Positions 10,403-23,367 of a DNA stretch of 64,000 bases are shown in pieces (the first letter of the stretch is position 1; every line of letters starts with the position of its first letter). Below the pieces are notes generated by a model. That model was not told the origin of the DNA, searched no databases, and saw nothing but the letters and a program-made list of their open reading frames with translations. This stretch comes from Trichosphaerium sp. ATCC 40318 (Eukaryota; Discosea; Flabellinia; Trichosidae): the NCBI GenBank assembly GCA_038496445.1, contig JALMLS010000488.1:1-64000 (forward strand), given 5' to 3'. A program made the position numbers and the translations under genes.

Positions 10403-11514
10403 ATGGATTTAGACGCGTACTTACAGCGTATTGGCGTTAAATCAAAACCAGCAGTTAATCTACAATTTTTGAGCGAGCTACAGCGTCACCACTTGTTACA
10501 TGTTCCTTTTGAAAACCTTGACATACACAGAGGTCACACTATTACTATGGAATTACCAAAGGTGTATGATAAGATTGTAAACAGGCGGCGGTACGTACGA
10601 GTGTCATTTGCTTGTTTTTCGACACAGCACCACTAACAAACGCATGGAAGGGGCGGTTATTGCTTTGAAGTCAATACACTGCTACAATGGGCACTAGAAA
10701 CTGTTGGATTTTCGATTACAAGGCTGGGTGCAACTGTCTATTCTACATGTAAGCTGTTACTATGCGCACGTGCGCCTGTAGCGTATTGGTCTTTCAAACC
10801 ACTTTTTACCATGCGTAGTTGGTACTTACACACTCTTGCCAACAAGCCCAGGGCACCTACGCTGACTTTGAAACACACTTAATTGCTGTCGTACATCTCG
10901 ATGGTAAGGACTACCTGGTGGACGTTGGTTTCGGGACATCGCCATGTACGCAATGCGCACAGAGCAAGCGGACATTATTTTAGCAAAAAGGATCTTACAT
11001 GAATTTTTAGGCACGCCAATGATGTTGAAGCATGACAACGTCGTAGCGATGTTTGACACCAATGTCTTTAAGCTTCTCAAACAAGCAGAGTATTGGGTAT
11101 TGCACACAAAGCAGAATGAGACGTTTAAGCCTAGCTACAGGTTTCCAATGAGCGAGCGCACATTGGCCAGTTTTTCGTCTGTGAACACATACATTCAAAC
11201 TGAGAGTCCTCTCTTCACTTCAAAATGTGTCATTACAATTCTGAGCCCAACACATCGGTACACTCTCTCGAATCTAGTGTACGTCTTCTCATTTGCGCGT
11301 GCTGTGGATTAGATGTAACTTGTGTTCCAGGCTATTGACAACCGAATTTGCCACGTGCAAGAAGACCAAAACCGAAATAACTGCGGACACATTTGTTAAA
11401 TTGTTGGTGAAGCATTTTCACTACAGCCAACAGACAGTTTCTAACGAATTTGGAGCAGACTTTGTAGAAGCTTTCAAAGATAATAAAAAACCCTGGAACT
11501 CCGTGTGGGGTTAG
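10403..11514 (+). CDS. NAT: Arylamine N-acetyltransferase
   Basis: Five exons (10403-10590, 10651-10748, 10847-10945, 10984-11278, 11331-11514) give an exact 287-residue frame, the usual NAT length. The family transfers acetyl from acetyl-CoA to arylamines, hydrazines or related substrates through a Cys-His-Asp triad. All three residues are visible: Cys in RRRGGYCFEVN, His in FETHLIAVVH and Asp in YLVDVGFG. Other NAT signatures are LDAYLQRIGV, HVPFENLDIHRG, WVLHTKQNETFKPSYRF and SVNTYIQTESPLFTSK. I chose the ATG at 10403 because the upstream in-frame TTG is not a normal eukaryotic start. The cytosolic enzyme is scattered among eukaryotes and common in bacteria. The introns argue that any transfer would be old. 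Confidence 0.93.
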
Positions 11515-11742
11515 GGTACACCAGTATGTACCACAAATAGCATTAGTGCTTTATTTAATAGCACGGGACTTGAATGTGTTCCTCGTGTGCAACTGTTTTG
11601 TCGTGGGAATAAAAAAAATGTACAACATTCGTAGACAGCATCAGCGCCTGGCTTGTGAAGGAAAAATCTTGTTAAACTCTGTAATTGACAAGCCATTCTT
11701 GTGCTTTGGTTGCTACGTACAATTTTGTAAGCCAAATGGGAA

Positions 11743-12157
11743 ATGGACGTTGTGATTGTTGTTCTGCGTACCTTGGCGAGGGTACCCGGAACCCGTACGC
11801 CCACACCATGTTTGTCCTTTGTGCGCATCTTTTTTTGCGGCCGTAACTATGTAAAAGAAAAATCATTGTCAGTAACCAACAGTAAACACAACATAACGGC
11901 ACGTACAGGTACTGCTGCCATAGGTGCGTTTATCTTTAGAAGGGAAAAAAAAACCGTCAGTATTGCTTGTACGTGTGAGTGGTAGGTACCTGCACTTGGT
12001 CTCCTTGTACCGCTTGCATGAGATCCAACTAATCCCAATTGTTAATGCGGTAATCGTGCAGGTATGGCGTACTCTGGAGTGGGTGGAACCTCTGCGTGCC
12101 ATTGGCATTTTAGTTTCAGCCTTGTGTTTTATGACTGTTACACTCTGTAATCATTAA
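11743..12157 (+). other. Gene-poor stretch with a possible small plus-strand ORF
   Basis: Between the NAT and VPS8 stops (11515-12190) I see no confident gene. A plus-strand ATG at 11743 opens MDVVIVVLRTLAR. A GTACCC donor and a CATAG acceptor near 11922 would join it to a frame that ends AIGILVSALCFMTVTLC and a TAA at 12155-12157, a possible single-span protein. Other splice choices are equally possible, and no family is recognised. The stretch may simply be the two 3' ends. Confidence 0.18.
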
Positions 12158-12190
12158 TGTCAGTATACACTACGCGTGGTTCAAGATATT

Positions 12191-15100
12191 TTATATTGAT
12201 GCAAAGCGGACCTTGGATGGATATGGCGATGTAAGTTGCTGTATTCTCCTCACTTGTGCTGTGTGTTGATCACTAAACAATAGCTCTTTTGCTGTCCTGA
12301 GTATATTGGACTCATACGCGTAAACGTCAAGCATGGACTTGAATATTGCTTTGAAATCACCAAACTTACCATCCCCTACGACAATTCGTTCATTAGCTAG
12401 ATCCTATCATCTCTTTATTGCCGTGACGCGTACCGTGACGCTCTGTAATCTTTTTGAGGACTTGTGGCAGGGGAACATAACCAATCATGTTTTGAAGTAC
12501 GTCCTCCATCAAACACTTTAGGCTTGCTTTAACGACGTTGTCAGCCTCTGTCGCTCCTAGCGAATTGAGTGGGAGAAGTATCGTGTCCAACAGCGTAAAC
12601 CACAGTTTCTACAGATGTAATCAGCGGGTGCACGTATATGTCACCGTATAACCAAAGTTTTGTCTAGTACCTCATTGTCTTCTTGACTGACTGCTTTACT
12701 GTTTATCTGACACAACCGTGCGGCACTAGCAAGAAGTAGGCGCACTGCTTTGAGCTTTTTGTTCTTCTGATCTCCTTGTTTTATAATCGCCTTTATTAAC
12801 TTTTGTACGTCCTCCACATATAGGTCAAGTGCGCCTTGTACGTCTCCCAATCGCTCGCGTAGAAATACTTGAGCATCTCGGATGTGGTATCGCCGTACAA
12901 GAGCGAGAGCCCTCTCCAAGTTGTAGTCGTCCGTTTGTCTCAGCCAATACGCCACGCGATCTGGGGCATACACAGCCATACGCTCGAGGAGCATTTGGCT
13001 AACATCTGGATCGGGTTTCCATTCAACAGGGGAACACTTGTCCAGATATACGGAATCCCTGACGAATGGTTAACGACTCGATTGTGGGAGATGACGTCGG
13101 GGCGAGTACCATGTGCTTGGATCCAGCAAAGCCTTGAGGTATTCGTACTGACGTTCACCTTGGCCTTCTAAGGATGATATGGCGTCTTTGTGTCTAGCAT
13201 CGAGGACTTGATCTACTGTGTACCTATAAATAATTATCAGGCAAAAGAGGGATCTCACGTGTTTTTTTAGCGCATTAGTTGTTTTCACACGCACGCAGCA
13301 AGTTCAGGACTGAGGGCCACAAGATTACGCATCCACTCAGGCGTAAGCAATTTGCGCTTGAACACTTCGACAGCATCGCGGTCCATGCTGAGTATGACAT
13401 GGTGTATGTGGTCAAATTCAGCGAGTTTACTTTCCGCTGTGAGCTGTAAACAAAAAACTTAGCAATGCAGTTCAACTTGAATATTTTTGGTTGTCCTGTA
13501 CCGCAGATTTAGTGACACTTTGTAGTCTAAACCTAAGTGCCGAAAGAGTATCTGATTTGTTCTCTGCGACTGCTTCACAAACACGGAAGCTTGGGCAATG
13601 TCAAAATGTATTTCGAGTTCGTAAAACAAGGCACGTACAATTCCATTTTTTCAGCTCTGTGTGATATGTCGTGCAAATCGAAATTGGTTTTACCCAACTT
13701 CTTGATGAGTTGCAACAATAAATCCTCACGCCTGCCTGTACTTGTGACATCCTTAGAATCTATTGAAAGGAAATCAGAAGGCGGAAGTACAATATTGCTA
13801 GATGTACCGAGCAAGTATGTAACTATTTTATTGAGCATGTCTTCGCTTGGATTTACTGCTCCACGAACATAAACACGGGCAATGAATTCGAGTAGCGCAG
13901 CTCTAGAATTTTCCTGTAGCGATAGCGTTAAAGAGGGTACGTGGAAATGCTTAAAATGTGATAATTGAGTGTTATTAGTACGTTGTAAGTGGAGCCAGCG
14001 GATTTGGAGTCTATGAGCTTGCAAAGGATCTTGATAAACTTAAACAAACCGTCCTTCCATGTTTTGAATAATTTTTCCCACACTAAATGAATGAGACATG
14101 TCAAAACATCACTTCAATTCATTAGATCATTCATTGGTGCGAACCTGCAAGAGTGTGTGCAGTATCTAGCTTTAAAAGCACTTGTAGTCTGGCATACTCG
14201 TCTCTACAGCCTAACAAATGGTAAACGCTCAGAAACTCAATTTCAAGCCTGTAACCCTGTGACAGGTTGTTTGGCGTACCCCGAACCTTCCGTTTTGTAA
14301 TGTACATGTGCACACTACATAGTGCCAAGCGATGAGTAAACGGATAACGTGAAACATGTTGTTGAATACTACACTGTACCTTTTAATGACCTCAACAAAC
14401 TGTCCAGGTAGAATCTTCTCTTCCTTTGGGAATTTGTAGCCGTTGTAGATGTGGTCAATGTACAGCAACACCTTGTAGCCGATAGCCTTTTTAGCCTATA
14501 GATTCGTTATGCGTTGCGGACACGAACAACAAAGAAAACCCCTCCGCTTACTTGTTCGTGTGTAGGTGTCTTGTTAAAGATTCTCTCATGCAACAAAATA
14601 TCCATAAAATCGTTTAGTGGGCTGACGTAATCGTTTAAACCTTCTATGAACAGATACATCAGTGCCGATGTCATTGCATATTTTCTACACAACACAAGCG
14701 ACTGTCACTATCGGTTAGTATGCCAAAGATCAATTGGACAGCTGGTTATTCCAAAAAAAAAAACCAAACAATACCTGTTGAAAGTCCAAAGCAGAAATGT
14801 CCAAGTGCAAGAAGATTTGTTCAATGCGATTATTCAATCCCTTGTTAACAAAAAATTGAACAAGATGCAATAATGCCTCAGGTGGAATCAGTTTGATCTT
14901 ATCACCAATGATGTACGGCTCTAGGGTTTCCAATAGAATGTTTGAACAACCAGCTTGTTTGAAAAGCGGTGCAATGTGATCCCACAACATATCGGCTCTA
15001 TTCACGCTCACGCAATACTGAATTGCCATATTGCTTGTAGTTTCTAGTACATCAGGGTCCTTGCTTTCAAGTTGCACTTTGATATACTGGCCAAGTAATG

Positions 15101-17286
15101 ATTTGACTATATTCTGTATAAGTTTTTTGGCTTGGCCTGGATCCCTTGGTAGTCCTGCAATAGCCTTTCCTTTACCATGGTACAGGTCCACTGCCAAAGC
15201 AAGAGCCTCTGCCCACTTTCCTGACTTAACTAGCGCTTCTATGCGTGGTGACCAGCCCAGGAGGGATGACTTCCAAATAGCATCCAAAGATAGCAGGAAT
15301 ACGCTACCTGGATTAACTCTATTAGTATTTTTTTTCGTAAATTAGTGTCGGACCTGAATATGATGAAATGGCGTTGTGGTAGGTCTGAAGCGGATAACCG
15401 GTGGATATTTCAAACTTGCTGTAGTACACCAGTTCCATGATGCCCTTTGTTTGTTGTAGTTCAATCTCTTGCGTGGTGAACGGGTCTAGTATTCGGATCT
15501 CGTTGGTAGCCATATGCAAAAAGAGAGCCTGTGGACCCAGCCAACGGACTCCAGAAATATCCTGAGCAGTTAAGCACTTGGTTATTTGCATAAACTCCAA
15601 TTTCTGCGGGAACGTCCGACCAGACGGTATACACACTTGTATTAACCTAACGTGCTTGCCCCAAGTTACCGCCAATATTGGACTGAGAGCCTGTGCTCCT
15701 TCTGAACGATTATTAATTCGAGCGTGGCAAAGATTTTGTTTAAATAATCATGGAAATTGCTAACACGTACCCTCTTGCTTGTGTCGCATTAGCGGTCGAC
15801 GCCAGGCTAGGTACGGTATGGCAGTTGCGGGCGTATCTCTAGACGATCGAGTGTGAGCGCAAGTAGCAGAATTATAAAGTAAAATTGCAGTACGTTGGGC
15901 GTAAGGCCTGAAAGACAACCGGTGTTTTGTCTGTTGTGGCAGTCAGTACAATTAGTTTATCTTCCATTGCGATTGCAAACAGTTTATGTGAGTCTGTATT
16001 GTGGTGATCAGGTCCAGGGTGCAGCACAGCTATTGAGTACACTTTCTTGATTGAACCATTGAGGATCACTCGTCGCTGCACTCGCCACATCAAATACAAG
16101 TTGGTGAATGTATAAATATCTATAATGCCCTATGCCAAGCACAAAAGATGAGTGACAAACACAACCCAAGGAGTATTGTTCTTACCTCCAAATCCGATGC
16201 AATGACGTAATTCTTTAGGTGCAGAAACTTGGCGTGCATAACAGAGCTGGTGTGATAACCTCTCAACACTTTGACAGGAGCTCCAGTGGCGATATCCCAT
16301 ACTACAATGTTGCCATTGGCATGTCCAGCAACTATCCATTCACTGGTGGCATCGATATCTATAGCTGTAACAGATCCAAATTGATCACCTACGGAGGATC
16401 ATTAATTGACTTGTTTGATTCTGCAACATGCAAAAAGGAGTGCATATGTTGCGTGCCAATAATGTCGGTCCCTAGAATTTTATGCAATTGTTGTGCATGG
16501 GTAAATACAGCAACGAGACCATTAGATGTGCCTACAGCTATATATTGCCCTACCTAACCACTTGTTAGCCACCAAAGCACATATTTGATATCTTGACTAC
16601 GCACGGCAATGGCGGTGGGTGTGCCTGCGTCCTGAGAGAAATCTTCTGATGTGAGCACTACAGACATTTCAGATAACTTTTTAGTTTCTAGGACAGAGTT
16701 CTTCTCATTATTTTCTTGTTGTGCTGACACCAAGTTCAATAACATCATCTCCACCTTTTTGCTTCCTATCATACTCTCTGATTCAATTCGGGCCTTTATT
16801 TCGTGATCTTGCAACGTCTGTTCAACAAAACTCGTCAGTAATGTTAACTGACAATAAAAAAGCAAAACAACATAGGAGCGTGATGTCTGGTGATCGCATT
16901 ACCTTGTCCCACGAGTAACGCTTCATTATCGACTCAAAATCCTTTTGTGTCGCTTCTGGAATGTCCACTGGCGCTACCATGAGAGACGTTAGCCTCAGGG
17001 CTGGACCTTCTGGCGATTGCCCTTGTTTTGAGCCGCTCCCTTTTAAATCGCCTGGTGCGCTACTACCAGATACAATTGGTGCGTTATCATCATCTGAGCG
17101 CGTGTAGTTGTCGCTTTCCGTTAGTACTTGATTTAGGGATACGTCATTTGTAGTTTCGGCGTCTACAGGCGGGTCTAACGCGGTGTTACTGTCTGCAAAC
17201 GTGTGGAATTATAAAAAACTCGTGCCCTCCTCTAAAAGCACGCTACTCAGGCTCAAAGATCCACCAGGTGGGTCTTTTTCAGCCAT
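12191..17286 (-). CDS. VPS8: VPS8, CORVET tethering subunit
   Basis: Vps8 is the Rab5-binding subunit of the CORVET complex, acting in early-endosome tethering and fusion. The ATG at 17286 starts MAEKDPPGGSLSLSSVLLEE and an acidic, disordered N-terminus. A WD40 propeller follows, with YGDQFGSVTAIDID, VAGHANGNIVVWD and GAPVKVLRGYHTSSVMHAKF. Then come GKHVRLIQVC, QDISGVRWLG and helical repeats with the Vps8 landmark IEALVKSGKWAEALALAVDL (near 15230). The C-terminal region reads LKCLMEDVLQNMIGYVPLPQ and GDGKFGDFKAIFKSMLDVYA. The gene has many introns of about 40-80 nt. It ends at a TAA at 12191-12193, soon after the helical part. The C-terminal RING finger found in animal and yeast Vps8 is not visible. 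It is divergent from the GCIP-like gene, 133 bp away. Confidence 0.9.
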
Positions 17287-17419
17287 CCGTTTCGGAAACG
17301 GCTTCTTTTTTTTGTAATTTTTTTGGTACAAATCAACAAAAAACAAAATTTGGTCAAACCTCGTTTGCTGACTTTTAACAATTTTTTCAACACTTTTTTC
17401 TCATTCTAACAAACTCTAC

Positions 17420-18701
17420 ATGGCCAAAGCGTCCGTACCCGAGGATATTCAAAATTGTTTGGAGCAATTAATTCAAAAAGGTACCTACATAGGTGTAACG
17501 CAACTAACGATGCGTAGTTGATGTGTTGGAAGCATTGCTAGAGCATCCACCAAACGAATTTGAGCAAAACACTGGTCCGCCTTTGTCTGACGCAGCTAAA
17601 GCCGTTCATGGCATGGCTACAAAATGTACTACTATTTACTAGTTTTTCTGCATTGCTACAAGCCTAACTCGGCATTAGTCTCCCTTGCTTTCCAAGATGC
17701 AGCCACTTTGGACGCATGCGGTGGGTTTGCAGAGTTGTTAGAGAAGGGTGGGCGTTTGACATATCGTGTCACTGTTGTATGTTTCTAACTATACAAACGT
17801 AGCCATGCTCGCTTTGGTTGTAAGCGCATATGTTGCAAAACGCAAGGCTAAAGCTATTCCCCAATTACGAGTGCAGTTGGATGGCCATGTCATGACTTTA
17901 TTCAAAAACGTAAAATTGTTGTGCACAGCGCTAATAAATCATGACTACGCCAACAATAAAATACCAAAACTAACAGGTAAGTTGTACATCAATTACATAC
18001 GGTACTTTGCTAACCGTTACAAGGGCTGGTTTGGGCACAGTGCGACAAAGTAGCGGCTCTCAAGATGTCAAACAAAAGGGTAGTCTCTGATGTACTCAAA
18101 GCACAACTCCGTACGCTACTTGCACACTCTCGTTTTTATAGTTGACATGTTGCAACAGCAATGATTAAAGACGCTTCACGAGAGTTAAAACAGTGCCAAG
18201 AAGAAACAAAAGAAGTCACAGGTGCGGTTGCAGTGCGTGGTGAATGGTAGCACTAACATTGCGTGTTTTTGTAGATAGTAACAGTCGGTACAAGATGATA
18301 CCAGCGATAGAAGGCCTTGTTAAAATTATGTATTCTTGTCTTGTTTCAATCAGAGGGAAAGTTTTACCAGAAGTCAAAGACGATACAACAGACGAGATTA
18401 AGGAATGGTTGGGACGTATAATGGAGCTAGCAAAAACTTTCGGCGAAAGAATGTACGCGTATAGATACCTGCCCAACCTTTGCGTCAAAATCAGCTAATG
18501 ACGCTTATTAGCGATGACTTGTGTTGCTATGTATATGACGATGATATAGAACTTAAAGAGGTGCTACTTGCAGCACAGGAAATCACGAACGCGATGTGTA
18601 CTTTGATAAAGAATTGTCCAGTCGAACTACCTTCTGCAAAAAAGTATGTAGCTGTGTTACCTGGGCTCTTAGAACTTGCAGTCTCCAAGTTCAGCTCCTA
18701 A
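17420..18701 (+). CDS. GCIP / cyclin-D1-binding protein 1-like
   Basis: Eight exons (17420-17480, 17518-17625, 17679-17747, 17803-17976, 18024-18110, 18159-18221, 18275-18452, 18512-18701) give an exact 309-residue, almost wholly helical frame. The best family match I can make is GCIP/CCNDBP1 (Maid). Supporting points are GLVWAQCDKVAALKMSN, which matches the family's G-x-VW-x2-C region, IKDASRELKQC after it, and ERIDDLCCYVY, which fits the ER(V/I)DDL region. In animals GCIP binds cyclin D1 and HLH proteins. The role in a protist is unknown. Helical bundles are easy to over-assign, so the family is tentative while the gene itself is well supported. It shares a short divergent promoter with VPS8. 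Confidence 0.55.
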
Positions 18702-18918
18702 GGCAATGGATCTTTGGGCGAAGTGTTCCATGGCTTAAAACTCGATTTGTACAAAAGACGTCACGTGAATTGTGGTTTGATTCGGCGTGTAAAACCCCGA
18801 CACGTGATTTTAAGCGTGAAAATAAAATAAAACAAAACTCGTGAAATTTCTAAAATCAAGCATTTTGGCATATTTTGGTTAAAAGACACGTCATTGTACA
18901 TGAAACGTATTTCGAGAC
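18702..18918. promoter_or_regulatory. Short intergenic region with two CACGTG boxes
   Basis: Between the GCIP-like stop and the ankyrin ATG lie two CACGTGA sites, at 18762-18767 and 18801-18806, both in the same orientation and 39 bp apart. They sit about 155 and 115 bases upstream of the ankyrin start. CACGTG is bound by bHLH or bZIP factors in many eukaryotes. Assignment as a promoter element is inference from position. Confidence 0.35.
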
Positions 18919-21900
18919 ATGGGTCAACTCTACGCCGTGGCAGAACCTAACGTTAACGATGACTACATTCGCAAACAATTACAGAGTTACAACGCAAAAG
19001 AGCTTCAACGCGCTCTGAATGTCCATATTATAGCCAGTGACAACGTTAATACCGGTTTATTGTATGATAATCCCCAATACTTACATAAATGTGCTTGTGG
19101 CAACGACAAAGCTGCTACGTTTGAAGTATTAATAGGTCTAAGGTTGTACACAATTGTGACGTCTATTCACCAAAAAGAGTTTCATGCTAACTCCTTTTTT
19201 TCGCTGACAGACAACAATTGGCACTCAACAACGATTATCGCAACAGCTCAGGTAGTACTTTGCTTCACTCAGCGGTACATGGAGGCACAACCAGCGGCCA
19301 GCAAATCCAAACACTGTTGCGAGGTGGAGCCTTCCTATCGGCCAAAGACAGGGCGCACTCAACCCCTCTGCACTACGCTGCCAGATACAACAATCAGGAA
19401 GTATTCTACACGTTGGCGGTGAGTGGCGCCAATCTGCATGCTAGAGACAAGTCACATCAATCCCCGATTCGCCTACTGCCAGCTGCACGTCAGTCGCACA
19501 AAGTGTCGCAGCTTTTAAGCGCTTACAAGGCGCATTTCGGAACACTGATGCAGTGCATCACGGCGTCTAAGAGGCCCAAGTTTGCCAGGAAGCTAACGTA
19601 AGCAATGTTACTCTTTTTGAATTAGCTGTTTGTTAACATCCCGCTTCCCAGAGATATCTGTGCAGCGCACCCGGAATTACTAAACATGTCATCTAAACGA
19701 GGCCAAACTCCACTGTTTGTAGGTTGGTGTTCCCTGCACTTAACACTGTCACTAACGCCATGTAGCCGCTAAATTTGCAGCGCCTAGTATATGTTCCCTA
19801 TTGCTGGATGCAGGCGCTGATCCCAGACTCAATAATGTGACAGGTGGATCTGCCCTTCTTGCGGCTATTCATAGAGGAAGTGCTCCAATAGTATCCATCT
19901 TACTAACGCGAGGTGCGACCAGCTTCTAGTTTGTATGTTGTCTCTGCTCTTACGATTGCTATAGGTGCAACTATCAATGTCCGTGATAAAAAGCGTGCTC
20001 TGCCCATTGATGTAGCTGCAAAACTTGAAAAATTTGATATCGTTGCGATGTTGCTGGAGAGGCATATCGAATCTTTCTCCAAGTTGGGATCTCTAGATCC
20101 TTTGCGAACTAAGTTGATATGGCTGTTACAACGTGTCCGTATTTCACTACTTAACATGTCTGACAGCGGTTATTAGGCGTGCAGATGTGGAAGTCAAGAA
20201 GTTGTTCTTGAAGTGCTTCACAGCGATGTTATTCCTATTGACAGCGTTGGCTATGGCGTCTTATCTCCTTTAATGATAGGTAAGCCCGAATCTGTAGCCC
20301 ACCAGTCTCGCGTTTTAAACTAACACAACGACATTGTAGCTGCTGCCAATAAACAATATAGCATCCTCAAATTGCTTATTGAGTTGGGCGCAAACGTCAA
20401 TTTCTTGAGCTCAAGGCACCAATACACAGCGCTGCACACTGTATCAGATTTGGAAGATTCCAGGAAAAAACTCTTGATGTTCAAGTTGCTCTTGAGTGCT
20501 GGAGCAAATCCATCTCATACTACACTGGGAGGTGTGCAACAATAGTTAACAATGTATGACTCTTAATTTTTTTACGTTCAGGGACAACAATACTGCACTT
20601 GTTAGTGCGCCGAGCCTCCATCCAATGTCTGCGCTATCTATTCGCTTTTTTAAAGCGCAACAATATAGCGTATACATCCGTGCTTGCAAAGAGGGATCAT
20701 AACGAAGGATCTGCGCTTGCAATCGCCATCAAATTAAAAGACAAAAAGATTACATTATTACTCCTTAAACATGGCGCAATGTGCTCATCTAAGGACTTAC
20801 GGTCAGGTACGTGCACCTTGATAATTGATGTACAGTCACAATCTAACCACATTTTGGTTTAGTCGTACTAGCAATAAAATATGGATGGGCAAACGTCGTT
20901 GAAGCCTTGTGCAACACTGGGCCAACAAAAATATCAGCCCCTGCAGGTACACGTGTATCATATTCAGCTGTGGAAAGAGGCTAACAATCCCAAGTGGACG
21001 CAAACAGAAACACAATAGTGCACATAGCAATTATGTATGGCATGCCTTTGAATGTGATTGAGGCCCTTGTTTGTCGCTCTTATAGCTATCACCTTGAGAT
21101 CAGGAACAAAAAAGGATATACGCCGCTACATTGTGCTGTCGTTTATGATAGGTACAACAAACTCAGATATTAATTTCACCTTTTTAACTTTTTTGTTTGA
21201 AGAGCGGACGTGGTTGAGCTGTTGCTCGGAAAAATCAAAAGCGCACGTCCCTTTGACAACAATAAAAGAGGTGTCAGGTAACGTATTCCCATTTATTGTT
21301 AACTAAATACCAAACTCAAATGTACTACCAAGGCCGATGCATACAGCGCTCCTTCGCAACAACAAGCAAATTGTGGACTTGCTGACTTTGCACACGGTCC
21401 GTTTTAACGTGTACCTACACCTCCCCAGCTGGAGGTATACGGACGCCCAAAAACAGAAGCGTCACTTTGATGCAGTTGCAGCGTGGATCAGGGTATGCAG
21501 CAGCGAGGTAATAGAGGAGATGAGATTACGGCCGACCTCTCGCCTTGACAAGATTTATGAAAGTGAGAAAATCGTAAAGACACCAGTCTTTCGCCATGAC
21601 TCACGCCTTCTTAGGATATGCAACTGCATTTGTCATGCGTAACTTTACAGACAATACTGGCATTGATATCAAAGACAGCAAAAGCTACTATCCCAAAATC
21701 ATGTATGGACTCATTAACGCTGGCGCCAATTTCGAGTGTATTGCGGAGCATTTACCAACTTATGCCAATGAAACGCTGGTCTTTTACCGATCAGCCTCTT
21801 TGAAGTACTGTTCTTATTACAAACAATCTTACTTGCACGCTGCTGCTAAGAACGGTAATGTAGCAGCTGTTACAGCGCTTCTACCACACATTAAAGATGT

Positions 21901-23320
21901 ACGATCAAAATCTCCGCCCAATATTGGGTACTTACTGCCCTCTAGGTCGATGTTTTGGATTCACGAGATTGGACACCTCTGCACTATGCCGTTGACAGGC
22001 GGCGAGATGAGGTTGTGAAATTACTTGTGAATGCTGGTGCTGACGTTAACTTCAAATCGCTCAAGAATTCACCATTCGCATTGGGTACGCCAAAACAACT
22101 CCTTGCCCCATTTTTTTGGAGGCGATGCGTATTATCTAATGAGGTTAGGATGCTACAAGCACGGGTATTGCTCAACAGTTGCATTGATGGCTGAAAAAGG
22201 AGACCCAACGTGCTTCAAGCAGCGACCACTGCTGCAAGTCGCTTTGGAGAATAAGGACTGGAAGTTGTACAGCCTTCTCTGTAACATGGGTGCCCAACAT
22301 CCAATCAAGTACTCGCTTCACATCAAACACATTTTTACTTACTTTGTTTTATAGCAATTCATGGCATGCACTTCACTATTGTGCCTTTACAGGCGACGTT
22401 AAAGGAGCACAACAAATCGTGTCCAGCATTCCTTCATCTGTTGATACTGTGGACTGCAACGGGTGGACACCACTTCACGTGGCCGTTAAACAAGGTCACA
22501 TGGAGGTCGTGTCTTACCTTTTAGCACAAGGAGGCCAGATACAAACGCCCAATCGGTACGTCTACCATCTTTACAGCAAGTGTAGCTTATACATCCCAAC
22601 TAGCCACCAATGGACGCCATTACACACTGCTGTACGGAGAAAGAAAGGCAAAGATATGTTGCATTTGTTGTGCACACATGCTCCTCCAGTCGCACTCAAT
22701 TCTAGGAATAATCTGAGTATGACGCCGCTTGATGTCGCTTTTGTAAACGGTGTGCGTTGGGCGCGAAGTGTACTAGAATCACACAATGCAGAGCGCTATA
22801 GGTTTGATAGTTCTACTATAATGGCGTCAAGAAATTCGAAAGGACAAAACGAACTGCACATTGCTGCAGCGAAAGGTAATATCCGCGTTGTAAAGTTCCT
22901 CATGTCCCTTGGTGTATCTCCGTCCACCAAAGATCATAAAGGTCGCACTGCATTACACTACGCCGCTGAAAAAGGATCCAGACAGGTTCTCAAACAACTT
23001 CTAAAGAACGCGCCAAGCAATACACTACGTACACTCATCACCGTACGTTTCTTTATTAAGGTAAGAAGGGCGCACACTTAACTTTAAGATAGGATTGTGA
23101 CAATAACTACTATTCTGTGTTGGATCTTGCAAAAGAGGATGTAACGCAAATGCTTCAAAATTACTTGTATGCAGCATATAAGACAACACCGCCAATCAAA
23201 GAACGCACAAGATCAACCAAGGCCAAGCGCTCATACAGGCATCTTAGGGATGTTAAGAACGAGCGTGCGGTTTGCGAGGTATTGATGCAGGGCGACAGAA
23301 ACGTGGACGAGTCGTACTAA
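18919..23320 (+). CDS. Large ankyrin-repeat protein
   Basis: A multi-exon gene whose product is almost entirely ankyrin repeats, roughly 1,100-1,250 residues. Clear repeat cores include STPLHYAARYNNQEVFYTLA, GWTPLHVAVKQGHMEVVSYL, TPLHYAVDRRRDEVVKLLV, NELHIAAAKGNIRVVKFLM and GRTALHYAAEKGSRQVLKQL. The start MGQLYAVAEP fits an N-myristoylation pattern (Gly2, small residue at position 6). The C-terminus after the last repeat is basic (KERTRSTKAKRSYRHL) and ends at TAA 23318-23320. No membrane span, kinase, death or SOCS domain was seen, so it is probably a scaffold. Introns often fall between repeats. Its 3' end faces the TBC gene, with only about 47 bases between stops. Confidence 0.85.
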
Positions 23321-23367
23321 AGATTTATCGTTTGCAACCAAAAAAAAAAGATTTCGAGGATTTTCTT

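Noticed and set aside
18919-23320. Ankyrin array as a bacterial effector acquired by transfer
   Set aside because: Many short spliceosomal introns of the local type and ordinary neighbours. No evidence of transfer.
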